Positions 47,830 through 57,063 of a stretch of DNA of 64,000 nt are shown here, in pieces. Positions within the stretch are counted from its first letter, which is position 1. The number at the start of each line of letters is the position of its first letter. The DNA comes from Hymenobacter lucidus (GTDB lineage: Bacteria > Bacteroidota > Bacteroidia > Cytophagales > Hymenobacteraceae): positions 29,634-93,633 of the forward strand of contig NZ_JAJADR010000014.1 in the NCBI RefSeq assembly GCF_020447265.1. Direction: 5' to 3'. Both the position numbers and the translations under genes were made by a program. A model generated the notes under the pieces. That model was not told the DNA's origin. It made no database searches and worked only from the letters and a program-made list of their open reading frames with translations.

Positions 47830-50412
47830 TTATCGGGTGATTTCCGAACTGCGGTCTGCCATGTAGACTTCCCGGCCCCGAGCCGCCTCCTGCCGCTCCG
47901 CCCGGTCGCTGCTGTGCTCAATCAGCTGACTGCCCTGCTGCTCACCCACGGCATCAAGCGTCTGACTTATCTGCGTTATTTCAGACTGGTCGGTGCGGTA
48001 CGACACCTTCATCTGCGAGTGTCGGATGCCGTGCTCGTCGGTGGTGCTTTGCACCTCGCCAGCTTTGGCCCCGCTGGCTGCTACAGCCGCCTGCACAGCC
48101 TCGGCCTGGCCTCGCACGCCCGTGGTCAGAGCCGGCTCGTCCACCCGAATAATTAGCTGCTTCTCGCTGCCCGGCGTGTCGGGGCTGACCACCTCCTGTC
48201 GAGCCGCACCGACCACCGCTTCCGGCTTAGCCGCCACGTCCAGACTCCGGTCCCGGTTATGGGGCTGGATGGGTGCGGCTTCGGCGGCCAATTGCCGGGC
48301 GGCACGGTCTTCTTCGTGCTCAACGACACGCACTCCGGTATACTGTGGGTTACCGGCCGCGGCTCGGGCATTAGTATTGGTCACAATGGCGTGAATGATG
48401 GCAATATCCGGCCGGTCGTTGCGGTAACTCATGTCAAATTCTGCCCGCCGGATGCCCTGCTCATCTACCGTGCTGCGCACCTCGCTGGTCTGCATGGAGT
48501 AGCCGGAATTATCCAGAATGGCTTTCCAGGCCTCCGCCCGGCCGGTGGTGTTGGCCTCCAGCTCATCCACCTTCCATGTGGCTGTTTTCATTTCGACTGG
48601 TGAAGCAGTGGGCAGACTCACGGCGGAGGCGGACTGCTCGTAACGGGCCCGGTCGCGCAACTCTTCCCGCTCGGCTTCATCGACCTTGCGGCCCGCCGGC
48701 GCGGGATTATCGTGGATGTACTCTTTCAGCAGCACCAGGCCGGCATCCCTGGCGTGCACGAACTGCGCGGTGTGCTCCGCCGCTTCCTGCTCGCTGCGGT
48801 AGGAGCGGGCGGGTCGTTGTTCCACCTCGGCACCAGCGGCTCCCAGCACAGCCTGATTGAAGCGTTTGTCATCCCGTTCACGTTCCTGCTGGGCTTCCGG
48901 GCTGTTCTCCCGCTCCCTCTCCCGCTGGGCCTGGCGGTCCAAAGCCCGCTGTTCCCGTTCCTGGCGTTGAGTCTCGGCCAGCCGCTGCTGGCGCTCGGAT
49001 TCGCGCTGCTGCTCCTCGCGTTGGGCGGCGTCCCGGATTTGCTCGGCGCTCAGCCCCTGATTAGTGTACTCCAGTTCCTTGTTAAAGTCTTTGGCCAGCG
49101 GGTAGTCCACCCGCAGAAAGCTTTCCTGCTGTCGCTCGGCCTCAGTGCGCAGCTGCTCGCGCTGCCGGTACAGCTCCTGGGCTACTACTTCCAGTTGGGC
49201 CGTGTCGGCGCGGGCCACGGTCAGGCGCACAATGGTGGCCTGCTCGGTGCTGCGCTGCACTTCCACCGCCAGCGAGGGACCGTCCTGCTGGGTATTGTTG
49301 ATGTGCTCCACCCGCTCGCGCAGCTGCTGCACCTGGCCGGCGCCCTGCTCGGCCGAGTCGTGGTGAAAGGTCACCTTCAGGCTGGTGTGGTACTTATCGC
49401 TGGTGGCGTGCCACTCCACGGGCCGGGAGGCCTCGCGGTAGGCTTCCTGCTCGGCCACAGGCACCAGGGGCCGGGCCGGCTGCAGCTCGTTGAGGTAGTT
49501 GATGTTGAACTGCCGGCCGCCGGCGTCGCGGTCGTTGGCCAGCACTACCTCCTGCGGGGCCTGCTTGTCGATGACCCGCTGAATCAGGGCAATCTGCGCC
49601 TCGGTGGGCGTGCCGCTGGTGGCAATGTAGAGCGTATTCTTCGCTTCCTGCCCGTGCTTGAGCTGGAAGTGGGAGAGCGAGTCGATGGCCGACTCGCTTA
49701 CTACCACGCGCTCCACCGGCGTGTCCTTGCCGTCGGTGGGGTGGGACACCCAGATGCCATTTTTAGGCAGCGGCAGCAGGCTTTTGTAGTGCTCGTTCTT
49801 CTGCTCCACGCTGGCCAACCCGTGCTCGTTGTAGAGCGGAAAGGCCGTGTTCTTGTGCTCGTTCTGCTGCGCGGTGAAGATGCGGCCCTGAAAGGCCGGG
49901 CTGTCTAGCGTTTCGTCCGTGATGCCGCGTCCGTGCAGGTAGCTCCGGTCAGTGAGCTCTTTTTTGACGCCCAGCACTTCGGAAATCAGGCGCGTTCGGC
50001 GCTCTTCCTCGGCCTGCCGGGCCTGCTCCGAGTCGCCCACTGGGAGGCTGCTCAGCCGCGCGGTGTCGGGCGGGGTGGCGTACTGCCGGGCCGGGGCTGG
50101 CGCGCCGTCGAGGTACTCGCGCAGCTGCTGGCGCACCTGGCCCAGGTTGAGGCCGTGGCCGTCGCCGCCCCGGGTTTTGGCAAAGTCGATGATGGAGCCC
50201 GCGTCGCGGTCGTCGCCGGTGTTCAAGTACACCTGATGGTCGCCCTTGCGGGTGACGATGACGTGCTCGTCGTCTTTGACCAGATGATGCCAGTCGCCGC
50301 GGCGGCTTTCCTTTTTGATGGTGTAGCCCTGGCGCTGGGCGTAGTCAACCAGGTCAATGTCGCGCTTGAAGCGGTCGAGCTCGGTGGGGTCGTTTTCCCG
50401 GGGTGCGTTCAT
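47830..50412 (-). CDS. Toprim-domain primase-like plasmid protein with coiled coil and repeats (860 aa)
   Basis: The N-terminal part (about 1-110, RDIDLVDYAQRQGYTIKKES in part, DWHHLVKDDEHVIV) resembles DUF3991-type regions, and a Toprim core follows with catalytic Glu240 (VVVSESAIDSLS) and D294-x-D296 (LANDRDAGG). Residues 440-560 are a charged coiled coil rich in Gln, Arg and Glu. Residues about 640-720 and 755-835 hold two related modules. Such proteins are common near transfer genes of Bacteroidota elements and may prime the transferred strand; a zinc finger was not seen. It is the only gene between the cargo and the tra region. Confidence 0.82.
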   Translation of the reverse strand: MNAPRENDPTELDRFKRDIDLVDYAQRQGYTIKKESRRGDWHHLVKDDEHVIVTRKGDHQVYLNTGDDRDAGSIIDFAKTRGGDGHGLNLGQVRQQLREYLDGAPAPARQYATPPDTARLSSLPVGDSEQARQAEEERRTRLISEVLGVKKELTDRSYLHGRGITDETLDSPAFQGRIFTAQQNEHKNTAFPLYNEHGLASVEQKNEHYKSLLPLPKNGIWVSHPTDGKDTPVERVVVSESAIDSLSHFQLKHGQEAKNTLYIATSGTPTEAQIALIQRVIDKQAPQEVVLANDRDAGGRQFNINYLNELQPARPLVPVAEQEAYREASRPVEWHATSDKYHTSLKVTFHHDSAEQGAGQVQQLRERVEHINNTQQDGPSLAVEVQRSTEQATIVRLTVARADTAQLEVVAQELYRQREQLRTEAERQQESFLRVDYPLAKDFNKELEYTNQGLSAEQIRDAAQREEQQRESERQQRLAETQRQEREQRALDRQAQRERERENSPEAQQERERDDKRFNQAVLGAAGAEVEQRPARSYRSEQEAAEHTAQFVHARDAGLVLLKEYIHDNPAPAGRKVDEAEREELRDRARYEQSASAVSLPTASPVEMKTATWKVDELEANTTGRAEAWKAILDNSGYSMQTSEVRSTVDEQGIRRAEFDMSYRNDRPDIAIIHAIVTNTNARAAAGNPQYTGVRVVEHEEDRAARQLAAEAAPIQPHNRDRSLDVAAKPEAVVGAARQEVVSPDTPGSEKQLIIRVDEPALTTGVRGQAEAVQAAVAASGAKAGEVQSTTDEHGIRHSQMKVSYRTDQSEITQISQTLDAVGEQQGSQLIEHSSDRAERQEAARGREVYMADRSSEITR

Positions 50413-50494
50413 GGGGTGGGCTGGGGGAGTGGAGCCGGACAGCTCCGACTCCTCCCAGCACCCAGACGGGGCCCGGCAGGAAAGCTATCCGGGG

Positions 50495-50881
50495 TTAAGT
50501 AGTCGGCGGCGGGCTGCCGGCGCGCTGTGCGGTGGCGTCGAAGAAGGCCAACTGCTCGCGGAATTGTGTTAGTAGCTCGCTGCTGCCAAACACGTACTGG
50601 TTGGCGCCGCTGCCGATGTCGATGCGCACGATTTCCGTGGCCACGCCCAGGGCGCGCAGCACCTTTTGCACGAGGCGCGGCTCGTCGCGCTTGAGCTTGC
50701 CGTTCTTCAGGTTGACGACGTTGGTATAGGTCAGGCCATGCTGGGCACAAAAAGCGGTTAAATCACCTTGGGGCAGGGCTTTCAGGCGAAACTGTACGTA
50801 GCGCAGGCACTCAGAGTAGGGCGCGGACAGGCTAAGGTCAGGAAACCCCAACGGGGCGGAAACGTGGTCGGATGGTACCAT
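50495..50881 (-). CDS. Small DNA-binding-like regulator, paralogue of the protein at 62.0 kb (128 aa)
   Basis: Residues 25-110 (YSECLRYVQFRLKALPQGDL, FCAQHGLTYTNVVNLKNGKL, VQKVLRALGV, LTQFREQLAFFD) read as a helix-turn-helix fold in which helices correspond one to one with the 62.0 kb protein. I chose ATG 50881 (MVPSDHVSAP). It is divergent from the transfer operon, whose first gene starts 248 bases away, so it probably controls that promoter. Mode of action and DNA targets are inferred. Confidence 0.7.
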   Translation of the reverse strand: MVPSDHVSAPLGFPDLSLSAPYSECLRYVQFRLKALPQGDLTAFCAQHGLTYTNVVNLKNGKLKRDEPRLVQKVLRALGVATEIVRIDIGSGANQYVFGSSELLTQFREQLAFFDATAQRAGSPPPTT

Positions 50882-51047
50882 GCGAAGAAGGGCACACTGC
50901 TGGGGCAGTGGGGGTGAAGTATCGGAGCGATACCCCAAAGGACGCATATCGGGCTTACAAGCCGCAACGCCATCGAGGAAAAACTCAAATCTTCTACCAC
51001 CCCGTCACACCCACGCCGAATATGGCGGGCTGCTTCTTCACTGGTAG

Positions 51048-51132
51048 GCGCTTCATACGGTCAAGTATTTTTTAAGTTTTCACTAACTTTTTACTAACAC
51101 TGACGCGCTTCATACCGTAAGGGGCCGGTATG
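51048..51132 (+). promoter_or_regulatory. tra operon control region with direct and inverted repeats
   Basis: GCGCTTCATACGGT (51048-51061) and GCGCTTCATACCGT (51105-51118) are 57 bp apart. CATACCG (51111-51117) and CGGTATG (51126-51132) form an inverted repeat over the start codon at 51130. A T/A-rich stretch with two ACTAAC copies lies between. A repressor bound here would block transcription or initiation; the divergent HTH-like protein is a candidate. Confidence 0.55.
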
Positions 51133-51807
51133 CGTTTCGGAATACTCATCCTGGTGGTACTGGCCCTGGCCGCGCTGGCGGCGCTGCTGTGGTGGCGCTT
51201 CAAGGGCTCCGGCAAACCGGCCGTCCCGGTTGCCGTGCTGGCCACCCGAAACCATCATTCCCTGCGCACCTTTCACTACAAGACCGCCGCGGCTACCCAA
51301 GCGGCCGAGCAAGCAGCCACTTCCGCTAAAGGGGGTGAGGCCTTGGCCCGGCTGCTCCCACAGGAAGACCTTGTCGCCCCGGAGCCTGCGCATTCTGCCG
51401 AGGAAGAGGAAGCGACGATTTCCGCAGATAACGCCAAATCAACTACGGACCTGGGCGAAGCCGACCTGGAAACGCCGGCAGAAGATACGCCCCGCCTGGC
51501 CTCCATTCGCCATGCGGCCGGCGCCCTGGCATCGCTCCTGGATGTGCAGGAAGAGGCAGTGGTGCCTGCTGCCTCAGCGCCCGAGCCAGCGGTGGAAGCT
51601 GATGAGGAGCCCGCCGAAGCCCTTTTTCATAACCTCCTCACCGCGCCGGCCCCGACGGCCAACGACCAAGCCAACCGCGCCGCCGAAATCGCCCTGCGCC
51701 AGCAGCGGCGCGCCCGGATGAGCGCGGATGCCGCCGCCCAGCGGGCGGCGCTGAGCGGCCTGTTTCCCGGCGCCGACAGCCCCATTCCCACGGCCAAACC
51801 CTCCTAG
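51130..51807 (+). CDS. Membrane-anchored unknown protein, first gene of the tra operon (225 aa)
   Basis: A single N-terminal transmembrane helix (GILILVVLALAALAALLWW, residues 4-22) is followed by an acidic Ala/Glu/Pro-rich stretch (residues 60-175) and a basic Arg/Ala-rich C-terminus (LRQQRRARMSADAAAQRAA). No family is recognised. By position it belongs to the transfer operon, ahead of the pilin-like gene. A structural or entry-exclusion role is only a guess. Confidence 0.6.
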   Translation: MRFGILILVVLALAALAALLWWRFKGSGKPAVPVAVLATRNHHSLRTFHYKTAAATQAAEQAATSAKGGEALARLLPQEDLVAPEPAHSAEEEEATISADNAKSTTDLGEADLETPAEDTPRLASIRHAAGALASLLDVQEEAVVPAASAPEPAVEADEEPAEALFHNLLTAPAPTANDQANRAAEIALRQQRRARMSADAAAQRAALSGLFPGADSPIPTAKPS

Positions 51808-51865
51808 ATGCCACACCTGCTTTTCGGGGAGATAAGCACCCTGTTTCCACCTATTACCCTTTTCT

Positions 51866-52285
51866 ATGCTAACCCATTTTCTTTCCCGGGCCCGTACCCA
51901 CGCCGCAACGGCCACTGAAAATCTGCACACGCTGGCTGCCGCCGGCCAGACCTACCAGCCTTCCAAAGCCGAGCAGCGCGTGGCGGCGCTTCTGACTACC
52001 CTGGCCCTGGCCACCAGCCCGGCCCGCGCCCAGCTCGGCGGCGGGGGCGCCGCGGCCGCGCTCGAAGGCGTGCAGGAAACCGTCGTGGGCATCGTGCAGG
52101 TCATTTTCGCCATCGTGCTCATCGTGGGCCTGATTCGCGTGGTAATGAAGTTCGTGCAGGGCGCCCCGGATGCGCTGGGCTCGTTGGGCTGGCTCGTGGG
52201 CGGCGTGATTCTGTGGTTTGGCTTCCAGCTGTTCAAGGACGATTTGGTCAGCGCTGTGGGCGGCGGGGACGGAGGCGTACGCTAA
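51866..52285 (+). CDS. traE: TraE/DUF4134-like VirB2-type pilin subunit (139 aa)
   Basis: An N-terminal extension ends in a cleavage-like ATSPARAQ, then two hydrophobic helices ETVVGIVQVIFAIVLIVGLI (about 73-92) and LGWLVGGVILWFGFQLF (about 107-123) separated by a short charged loop. This is the VirB2-like DUF4134 layout, giving the main pilus/pore subunit. Its place ahead of the DUF4133 and TraG genes matches Bacteroidota T4SS order. The Gly-rich GGGGAAAA linker after cleavage is typical. Confidence 0.82.
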   Translation: MLTHFLSRARTHAATATENLHTLAAAGQTYQPSKAEQRVAALLTTLALATSPARAQLGGGGAAAALEGVQETVVGIVQVIFAIVLIVGLIRVVMKFVQGAPDALGSLGWLVGGVILWFGFQLFKDDLVSAVGGGDGGVR

Positions 52286-52291
52286 GCTGCC

Positions 52292-52621
52292 ATGCGCTCT
52301 TACAAATCCATTGAGCGGCCCGCCCAGGTGCTGGGCATGAACATTCAGGACCTGGGCATCATGGTCGGCCTCTTCATTGGCTCGGTGCTGCTGCTCGGCT
52401 TTCTGGGCATGGCCGTCAAGATTCCCCGCCTGGTATACCTGCTCGTCATACTGGTGGAGCTGGGCCTGATTCTGGGCCTGCGCTACCTGAGCAAGAAGCA
52501 GGCGCCCGGCTTTCTGATGGGCTGGCTCTCCTTCACCTTCATCCAGCCCCGCCGCCTGGCGGTGGGGCCCATTCCCACTCCTTCCCGCCATGACCAAAAA
52601 GCCCAAAACGGCCGCGTTTAA
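52292..52621 (+). CDS. traF: TraF/DUF4133-like VirB3-type protein (109 aa)
   Basis: Two membrane helices at about 22-42 and 47-65 (LGIMVGLFIGSVLLLGFLGM, LVYLLVILVELGLILGLRYL) after a YKSIERPAQVLGM start fit DUF4133, the VirB3-like inner-membrane component that docks the VirB4 ATPase. It starts 6 bases after the pilin gene and its 3' end overlaps traG by 32 bases, which implies translational coupling. Confidence 0.83.
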   Translation: MRSYKSIERPAQVLGMNIQDLGIMVGLFIGSVLLLGFLGMAVKIPRLVYLLVILVELGLILGLRYLSKKQAPGFLMGWLSFTFIQPRRLAVGPIPTPSRHDQKAQNGRV

Positions 52622-55205
52622 CGCCGTGATGCCCGTGCACAGCTTCGAGGGCGACAAGGTGGTCTTCAAGGACGGCCGCGTCGCGGTGGGCTTCCGCGTG
52701 GAGCCCGCCGAGATGGAAAGCTGGACTTCGGACGACTACGAGGCCTTTCAGACCGCGCTGGTGGGCGTGCTGCGCCCGCTGCCGGTGGGCACCATCGTGC
52801 AGAAAACCGACATCTACTACGACCGGCCCTACCGCGAGGACAAAACCCAGCAGACCTACTTCGAGAACAAGATGAATAAGCACTTCTTCGAGCGGCTGGT
52901 GCTGTTCCAGAAGTCCTACCTGTTCCTCTCGTTTGCGCCAGTGGCGGTGAAGTCGCCCAAGACCAACGCGGTGAATGCGCTGGTGGCCCGCGCCGGCGAG
53001 GCTGTGCTCAAAAACCCCTTTGCCCAGCTCGTGCACACGCTGGAAGCGGCCGAAAGCGGCGCCGTGGAATTCATCCAGGGCATCAAGAACCTGGGCGGCG
53101 TCACCTTCGAGCGGCTGCCAAGCGCGGAGATTCACCAGCTCTACCTGCAGTACTTCAACCTCAACTTCGACGGGCAGCCCACCCGGCAGGAGCGCGAAAT
53201 CGGCAACGACCTGGGCACCTTCAGCGTGGGCGAGCAGAAGGTGAACGTGCTGAGCATGGTGGGGCAGGGTTCCGACGCCTACCCGGCCGTGCGCAACTCC
53301 TACGGGGTCACGGCGCCGATGCTCTACCCGCTCACTCACATCCTGCAGTGCCCGCACGTGCTCACGCAGGCGCTGCTGATTCAGGATACCCGCGCTGAGT
53401 TAAGCAGCCTGGACACCGACCGCAAGCTCAACGCCTCCCTCTCGTTTCTGGCCACCCAGGACAACCACCTGCGCGCGGCCGAAGTCGAGGAGTTTACCGC
53501 CGAAGTGCGGGCCGAAAACAAGCAGATTGTGGGCCTGCACCTCTCCTGCGTGCTTTGGGACACCAACGATACCAGCCGGCGCGAGAACGTAGAGCGGGCC
53601 ACCGCCGCCTTCCGCTACATGTTCGGCACCGAGAGCGTGGTCGAAAGCTACCTGGCTCTGCCCGTGTTCTTCGGCTTGCTGCCCGGCAACGCCTGGCAGG
53701 TGCCGGACCGCTGGCTGACGAGCACCGCCGACCGCGGGGCCTGCTACACCCACTGGACGGCCACCTACAAAACTGACCCGGTGGGGGAGTACCTCACCGA
53801 TAGGTTCCGCAACCTGGTGCAGGTAAACCTGTTCAACACAGCCCTGGACAACCAGAACGCCATTGTTATCGGCCCCTCGGGCTCGGGCAAGAGCTACACG
53901 TTTGGCAACCTGATTGTGCAGCGCTTCGAGAAAGGCGCCCGGCAAATCATTATGGACGTGGGCGGCACCTACCGCAACGTGCTGCAGTCGCTCAACGGCG
54001 AGGATTTTGACAACACCTACTTCGAGTACGACCCGCAGCGGCCCATTGAGTTCAACCCCTTTGTGGTGCCGCGCGATGCGGCGGGCAAATGGCTCTACAA
54101 CGACGAGAAAACCAACTTTCACCTGGCGTTGCTCGCCGCGCTCTGGAAGGGTGGCAAGGACACGGCTTTGGACAAGTCGGAGCGCACGATTCTCTCGCGC
54201 TTTCTCATCGAGTACTACGCCTGCCTGAACGAGAGCCCGCGCCTGAACCAGAAGGACGAGGAGTTTCCCGGCATGGAAAGCTTCTACCGCTTTGTCGAGC
54301 AGTACGACCAGGAAATGCAGAAGCCGGTGGCACAGCCCGGCGAAGGCATCGAGCCGGACCCGCTGGATGGCGCCCGCCGGCAGTACCAGAAAAACCTGAA
54401 GTACATCGACATGCACCAGTTCTTCCTGGTGCTGGGCCAGTACATCACCGGTGGCCGCTACGAGCGGGTGCTCAACGCCAAGCGCGACGTAGATTTATCA
54501 GAGTACCGGCTCATTTGCTTTGACCTGGCCAAGGTGCAGGCCGACCCCGACCTCTACCCAGTGGTGGCCATGCTCATCACCGAGCTGAGCCTGGATTTGT
54601 TCCGCAAGTTTCCCGACGACATCAAGTACATCGCCCTGGACGAGGCCTGGACGATGCTCTCGGGCGTGCTCTCGGAGTTCATCGAGTCGATGTACCGCAC
54701 CATCCGCAAAACCAACGGCTCGGTGACCATCATCACCCAGGGCATCACCGAGATTACCAGCAGCAAGATTGGCCCGGCCATCATCAACAACTCGGCCACC
54801 AAGATTATCCTGCGCCACGTCAACCCCGACTCGCTGGCCCAGCTACAATCCCCGCTCGGCCTGACAGGCCACGAGATGGACTTGATTAAGTCGGTACGCT
54901 CGACCGAAGCGCTGCGGGAGTTCTTCATCAAGCAGGGCGCCAAGGGCAAGGTCTTCGCCCTGGAGGCTTCCCCGCAGCTCGATGCCATCCTGACCTCCAA
55001 GCCCGTGGAGCGCAACCACCTCAACAAGCTGGTCAAGTTCTACCAGCAAACCCAGCAGCGGCCCCGGACCGACAAGAATGGCCACGTGTTGCTGAATGCG
55101 GAAGGGCAGATTGAGTACGAGCCGGTGCGGGTGCAGCGCCTGGACTACGCCGTCGACCAGTTTGTGGAAGATAAACAGGCCCGCAAAGGGGCCTTGGCCA
55201 AATGA
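52590..55205 (+). CDS. traG: TraG/VirB4-like conjugation ATPase (871 aa)
   Basis: Walker A GPSGSGKSYTFGN lies at about residues 427-439 and a Walker B segment IKYIALDEAW at about 677-686, with the FNPFVVPRDA-type insertion typical of TraG from conjugative transposons. VirB4 ATPases power assembly of the mating pore at the inner membrane. Length and motif positions are normal. Its start overlaps traF and its stop overlaps traJ in an ATGA, so the set is one tightly coupled operon. Confidence 0.95.
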   Translation: MTKKPKTAAFNAVMPVHSFEGDKVVFKDGRVAVGFRVEPAEMESWTSDDYEAFQTALVGVLRPLPVGTIVQKTDIYYDRPYREDKTQQTYFENKMNKHFFERLVLFQKSYLFLSFAPVAVKSPKTNAVNALVARAGEAVLKNPFAQLVHTLEAAESGAVEFIQGIKNLGGVTFERLPSAEIHQLYLQYFNLNFDGQPTRQEREIGNDLGTFSVGEQKVNVLSMVGQGSDAYPAVRNSYGVTAPMLYPLTHILQCPHVLTQALLIQDTRAELSSLDTDRKLNASLSFLATQDNHLRAAEVEEFTAEVRAENKQIVGLHLSCVLWDTNDTSRRENVERATAAFRYMFGTESVVESYLALPVFFGLLPGNAWQVPDRWLTSTADRGACYTHWTATYKTDPVGEYLTDRFRNLVQVNLFNTALDNQNAIVIGPSGSGKSYTFGNLIVQRFEKGARQIIMDVGGTYRNVLQSLNGEDFDNTYFEYDPQRPIEFNPFVVPRDAAGKWLYNDEKTNFHLALLAALWKGGKDTALDKSERTILSRFLIEYYACLNESPRLNQKDEEFPGMESFYRFVEQYDQEMQKPVAQPGEGIEPDPLDGARRQYQKNLKYIDMHQFFLVLGQYITGGRYERVLNAKRDVDLSEYRLICFDLAKVQADPDLYPVVAMLITELSLDLFRKFPDDIKYIALDEAWTMLSGVLSEFIESMYRTIRKTNGSVTIITQGITEITSSKIGPAIINNSATKIILRHVNPDSLAQLQSPLGLTGHEMDLIKSVRSTEALREFFIKQGAKGKVFALEASPQLDAILTSKPVERNHLNKLVKFYQQTQQRPRTDKNGHVLLNAEGQIEYEPVRVQRLDYAVDQFVEDKQARKGALAK

Positions 55206-56341
55206 GTATGCTCGCGATGATTGCCTACGGCATCGACCCGGGCTTTCTGCGGGCCTGCGACCAGACCCTGCAGGTCGTGCTCACCGCCTGCCGCTTCATC
55301 ACACCGAGCCTGATGGGCATTGCCCTGCTCTACACCATCGGGCGCGGCTTTATCTCCGGCAGCGGCCTGGCCATGGACTGGGGGCCGATTATCAAGGCCA
55401 CCTGGATATTCTTCCTGCTTTTCTTCTACCAGACGCTGATGGATACGCTGGGGGCGGGGCTGGCCGCCTTTACGGCCATGTTCTCCACCGACAAGTCGGC
55501 GGCGGAAGCCATTCGCGACCTGACCACGCCGGCATCGGTGGCGGCCGCAGCGCGCAACGACTCCATGGGCATCGGTGACATCGTAGCGGGCGCCAGCTCG
55601 CTGATGACCAGCATTTCCCAGACGCTAAGCTCGTTCACGCTCTCGGGCATCCTGACCCGGCTGTTTACGGCGACGGCGGTGCTTATTATCCGCCACATCA
55701 TGCAGTTTATCCAGCAGTTTATTCTGGGTTTTCTGTACGTGTGCGGGCCGATTGCCATGACGCTGTCGGTGATTCCGGCCTTCGGCCAGCTGGCCATGAA
55801 GTGGCTGCAGAACTTCCTGGCCGTGCAGCTCTGGGGCCTCACGTTTGTGCTGCTCGACACCATTTACGGGTTCTACGCCGAGACGGCGCAGGCCCCCAAC
55901 GGCTTGTTTAGTGGCCTGACCAACGGCCCACAGCAGTCGGTAGACGATGAGAAGTTCATGGTCATGTCCGTGGCCTTCGTGCTGCTCTACGTGATGGTGC
56001 CCTACCTCACGTCGATGTTCATCGGCTCTTCGGCGGTGCAGGGCTTCGTGGGCTCCATGGTCGGCTCGGCCGTGGGCGCCGCTACGGCCGTGGCCGGGGT
56101 GGCCTCGCCCGGCGGCGGGGGCCTGTCGAGTGCCGTGGGCCGGGCGATGGGCAACGGGGGCAGCCGCGGCGGGGGAGGCGGTCACAGCTCATCGGGTGGG
56201 GGAGGAGCAGGTAGCACCGGCGGCAGTGAAGCCGGTGAATCCGCTTCGTCCTCGGCTTCCTCAGGCCTGCCCACCATCACCATGTCGGAAGCGCTCAACC
56301 CATCCTATCGCCAGCGGGCCTCGGGCATCTGGACCAAATAA
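55202..56341 (+). CDS. traJ: TraJ/VirB6-like polytopic membrane protein (379 aa)
   Basis: About six hydrophobic stretches are seen (for example LMGIALLYTIGRGFISG, IFFLLFFYQTLMDTLGAGL, LILGFLYVCGPIAMTLSVIP-like, LLYVMVPYLTSMFIGSSAV), with a Gly/Ser-rich tail (about residues 300-365). It is the conserved VirB6-like channel component in Bacteroidota T4SS. It starts within the traG stop codon (ATGA). Confidence 0.88.
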   Translation: MSMLAMIAYGIDPGFLRACDQTLQVVLTACRFITPSLMGIALLYTIGRGFISGSGLAMDWGPIIKATWIFFLLFFYQTLMDTLGAGLAAFTAMFSTDKSAAEAIRDLTTPASVAAAARNDSMGIGDIVAGASSLMTSISQTLSSFTLSGILTRLFTATAVLIIRHIMQFIQQFILGFLYVCGPIAMTLSVIPAFGQLAMKWLQNFLAVQLWGLTFVLLDTIYGFYAETAQAPNGLFSGLTNGPQQSVDDEKFMVMSVAFVLLYVMVPYLTSMFIGSSAVQGFVGSMVGSAVGAATAVAGVASPGGGGLSSAVGRAMGNGGSRGGGGGHSSSGGGGAGSTGGSEAGESASSSASSGLPTITMSEALNPSYRQRASGIWTK

Positions 56342-56364
56342 CCCCTTCCTCTGACTCCCTATCC

Positions 56365-57015
56365 ATGAAGAACCTTCCCTTATTCATCGCCACGGGCTTT
56401 ACGCTGGGTCTGACCGCAGCCTGTCAATCCAACCCCACGCCGCCGGAAGCAGCCGCTACTCCAGCAAAGTCGGCCGCCACTCAACCCGCAACGAATCTTC
56501 CTGCTCCACTGCCCCTTACGGCAGTGGACCTTAAGCCTGGCGTAGCCGAGCAAACACCCCGCGAAGGCTATCTGCAGGTCGTCTCCGCCAAGGCGCTGAA
56601 AGCCGAGCCCATGCAGCTGCGACTGCCGGCCCTGTGGCAGTCCGACCCGGACCGGGCCGATGCTAAAAAGGAGGCTCCCGGCTACCGCATTTCCTACGAG
56701 GCCGTGCTGCAGTGGATACCGCAGGGCTTCGGCCGGCAGAAGGTGCCGGCCTCGCTGTCACTGTACGCGCCCAACGGGCGGGATACGCTGGCCTCTTTCC
56801 GGGTCGGGGGCCTCAACCTGAACGTGCCCGGTCGCGAGCGGTACTCGGTCACGCCCATTGAGCCCCGCAAACCCCTAACCGTGCGCGGCACCCTCTACGC
56901 CTTTCTGAGCCAGAATGAGCAGCACCAGCCCACCCTGGTGGTGTACCCGTACCGCGGCCGCGCCGGCGGCTTCGACGACTCCTTCAAAAAGGTGCTGCTA
57001 CCCATCAGCCAGTAA
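56365..57015 (+). CDS. Lipoprotein of the tra operon, unknown function (216 aa)
   Basis: A signal peptide ends in lipobox GLTAAC (Cys20), followed by a Pro/Ala/Thr-rich stretch and a beta-rich region (GYLQVVSAKALKAEPMQLRL, YRISYEAVLQWIPQ, VGGLNLNVPGRERYS, GTLYAFL). No family recognised. Being between traJ and traK, it may be an outer-envelope accessory of the pore, comparable in place to VirB7. Confidence 0.7.
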   Translation: MKNLPLFIATGFTLGLTAACQSNPTPPEAAATPAKSAATQPATNLPAPLPLTAVDLKPGVAEQTPREGYLQVVSAKALKAEPMQLRLPALWQSDPDRADAKKEAPGYRISYEAVLQWIPQGFGRQKVPASLSLYAPNGRDTLASFRVGGLNLNVPGRERYSVTPIEPRKPLTVRGTLYAFLSQNEQHQPTLVVYPYRGRAGGFDDSFKKVLLPISQ

Positions 57016-57063
57016 GGACAGTGGGAAGAAAACGCACCATTTACCTCAACCAGACTCACACCA

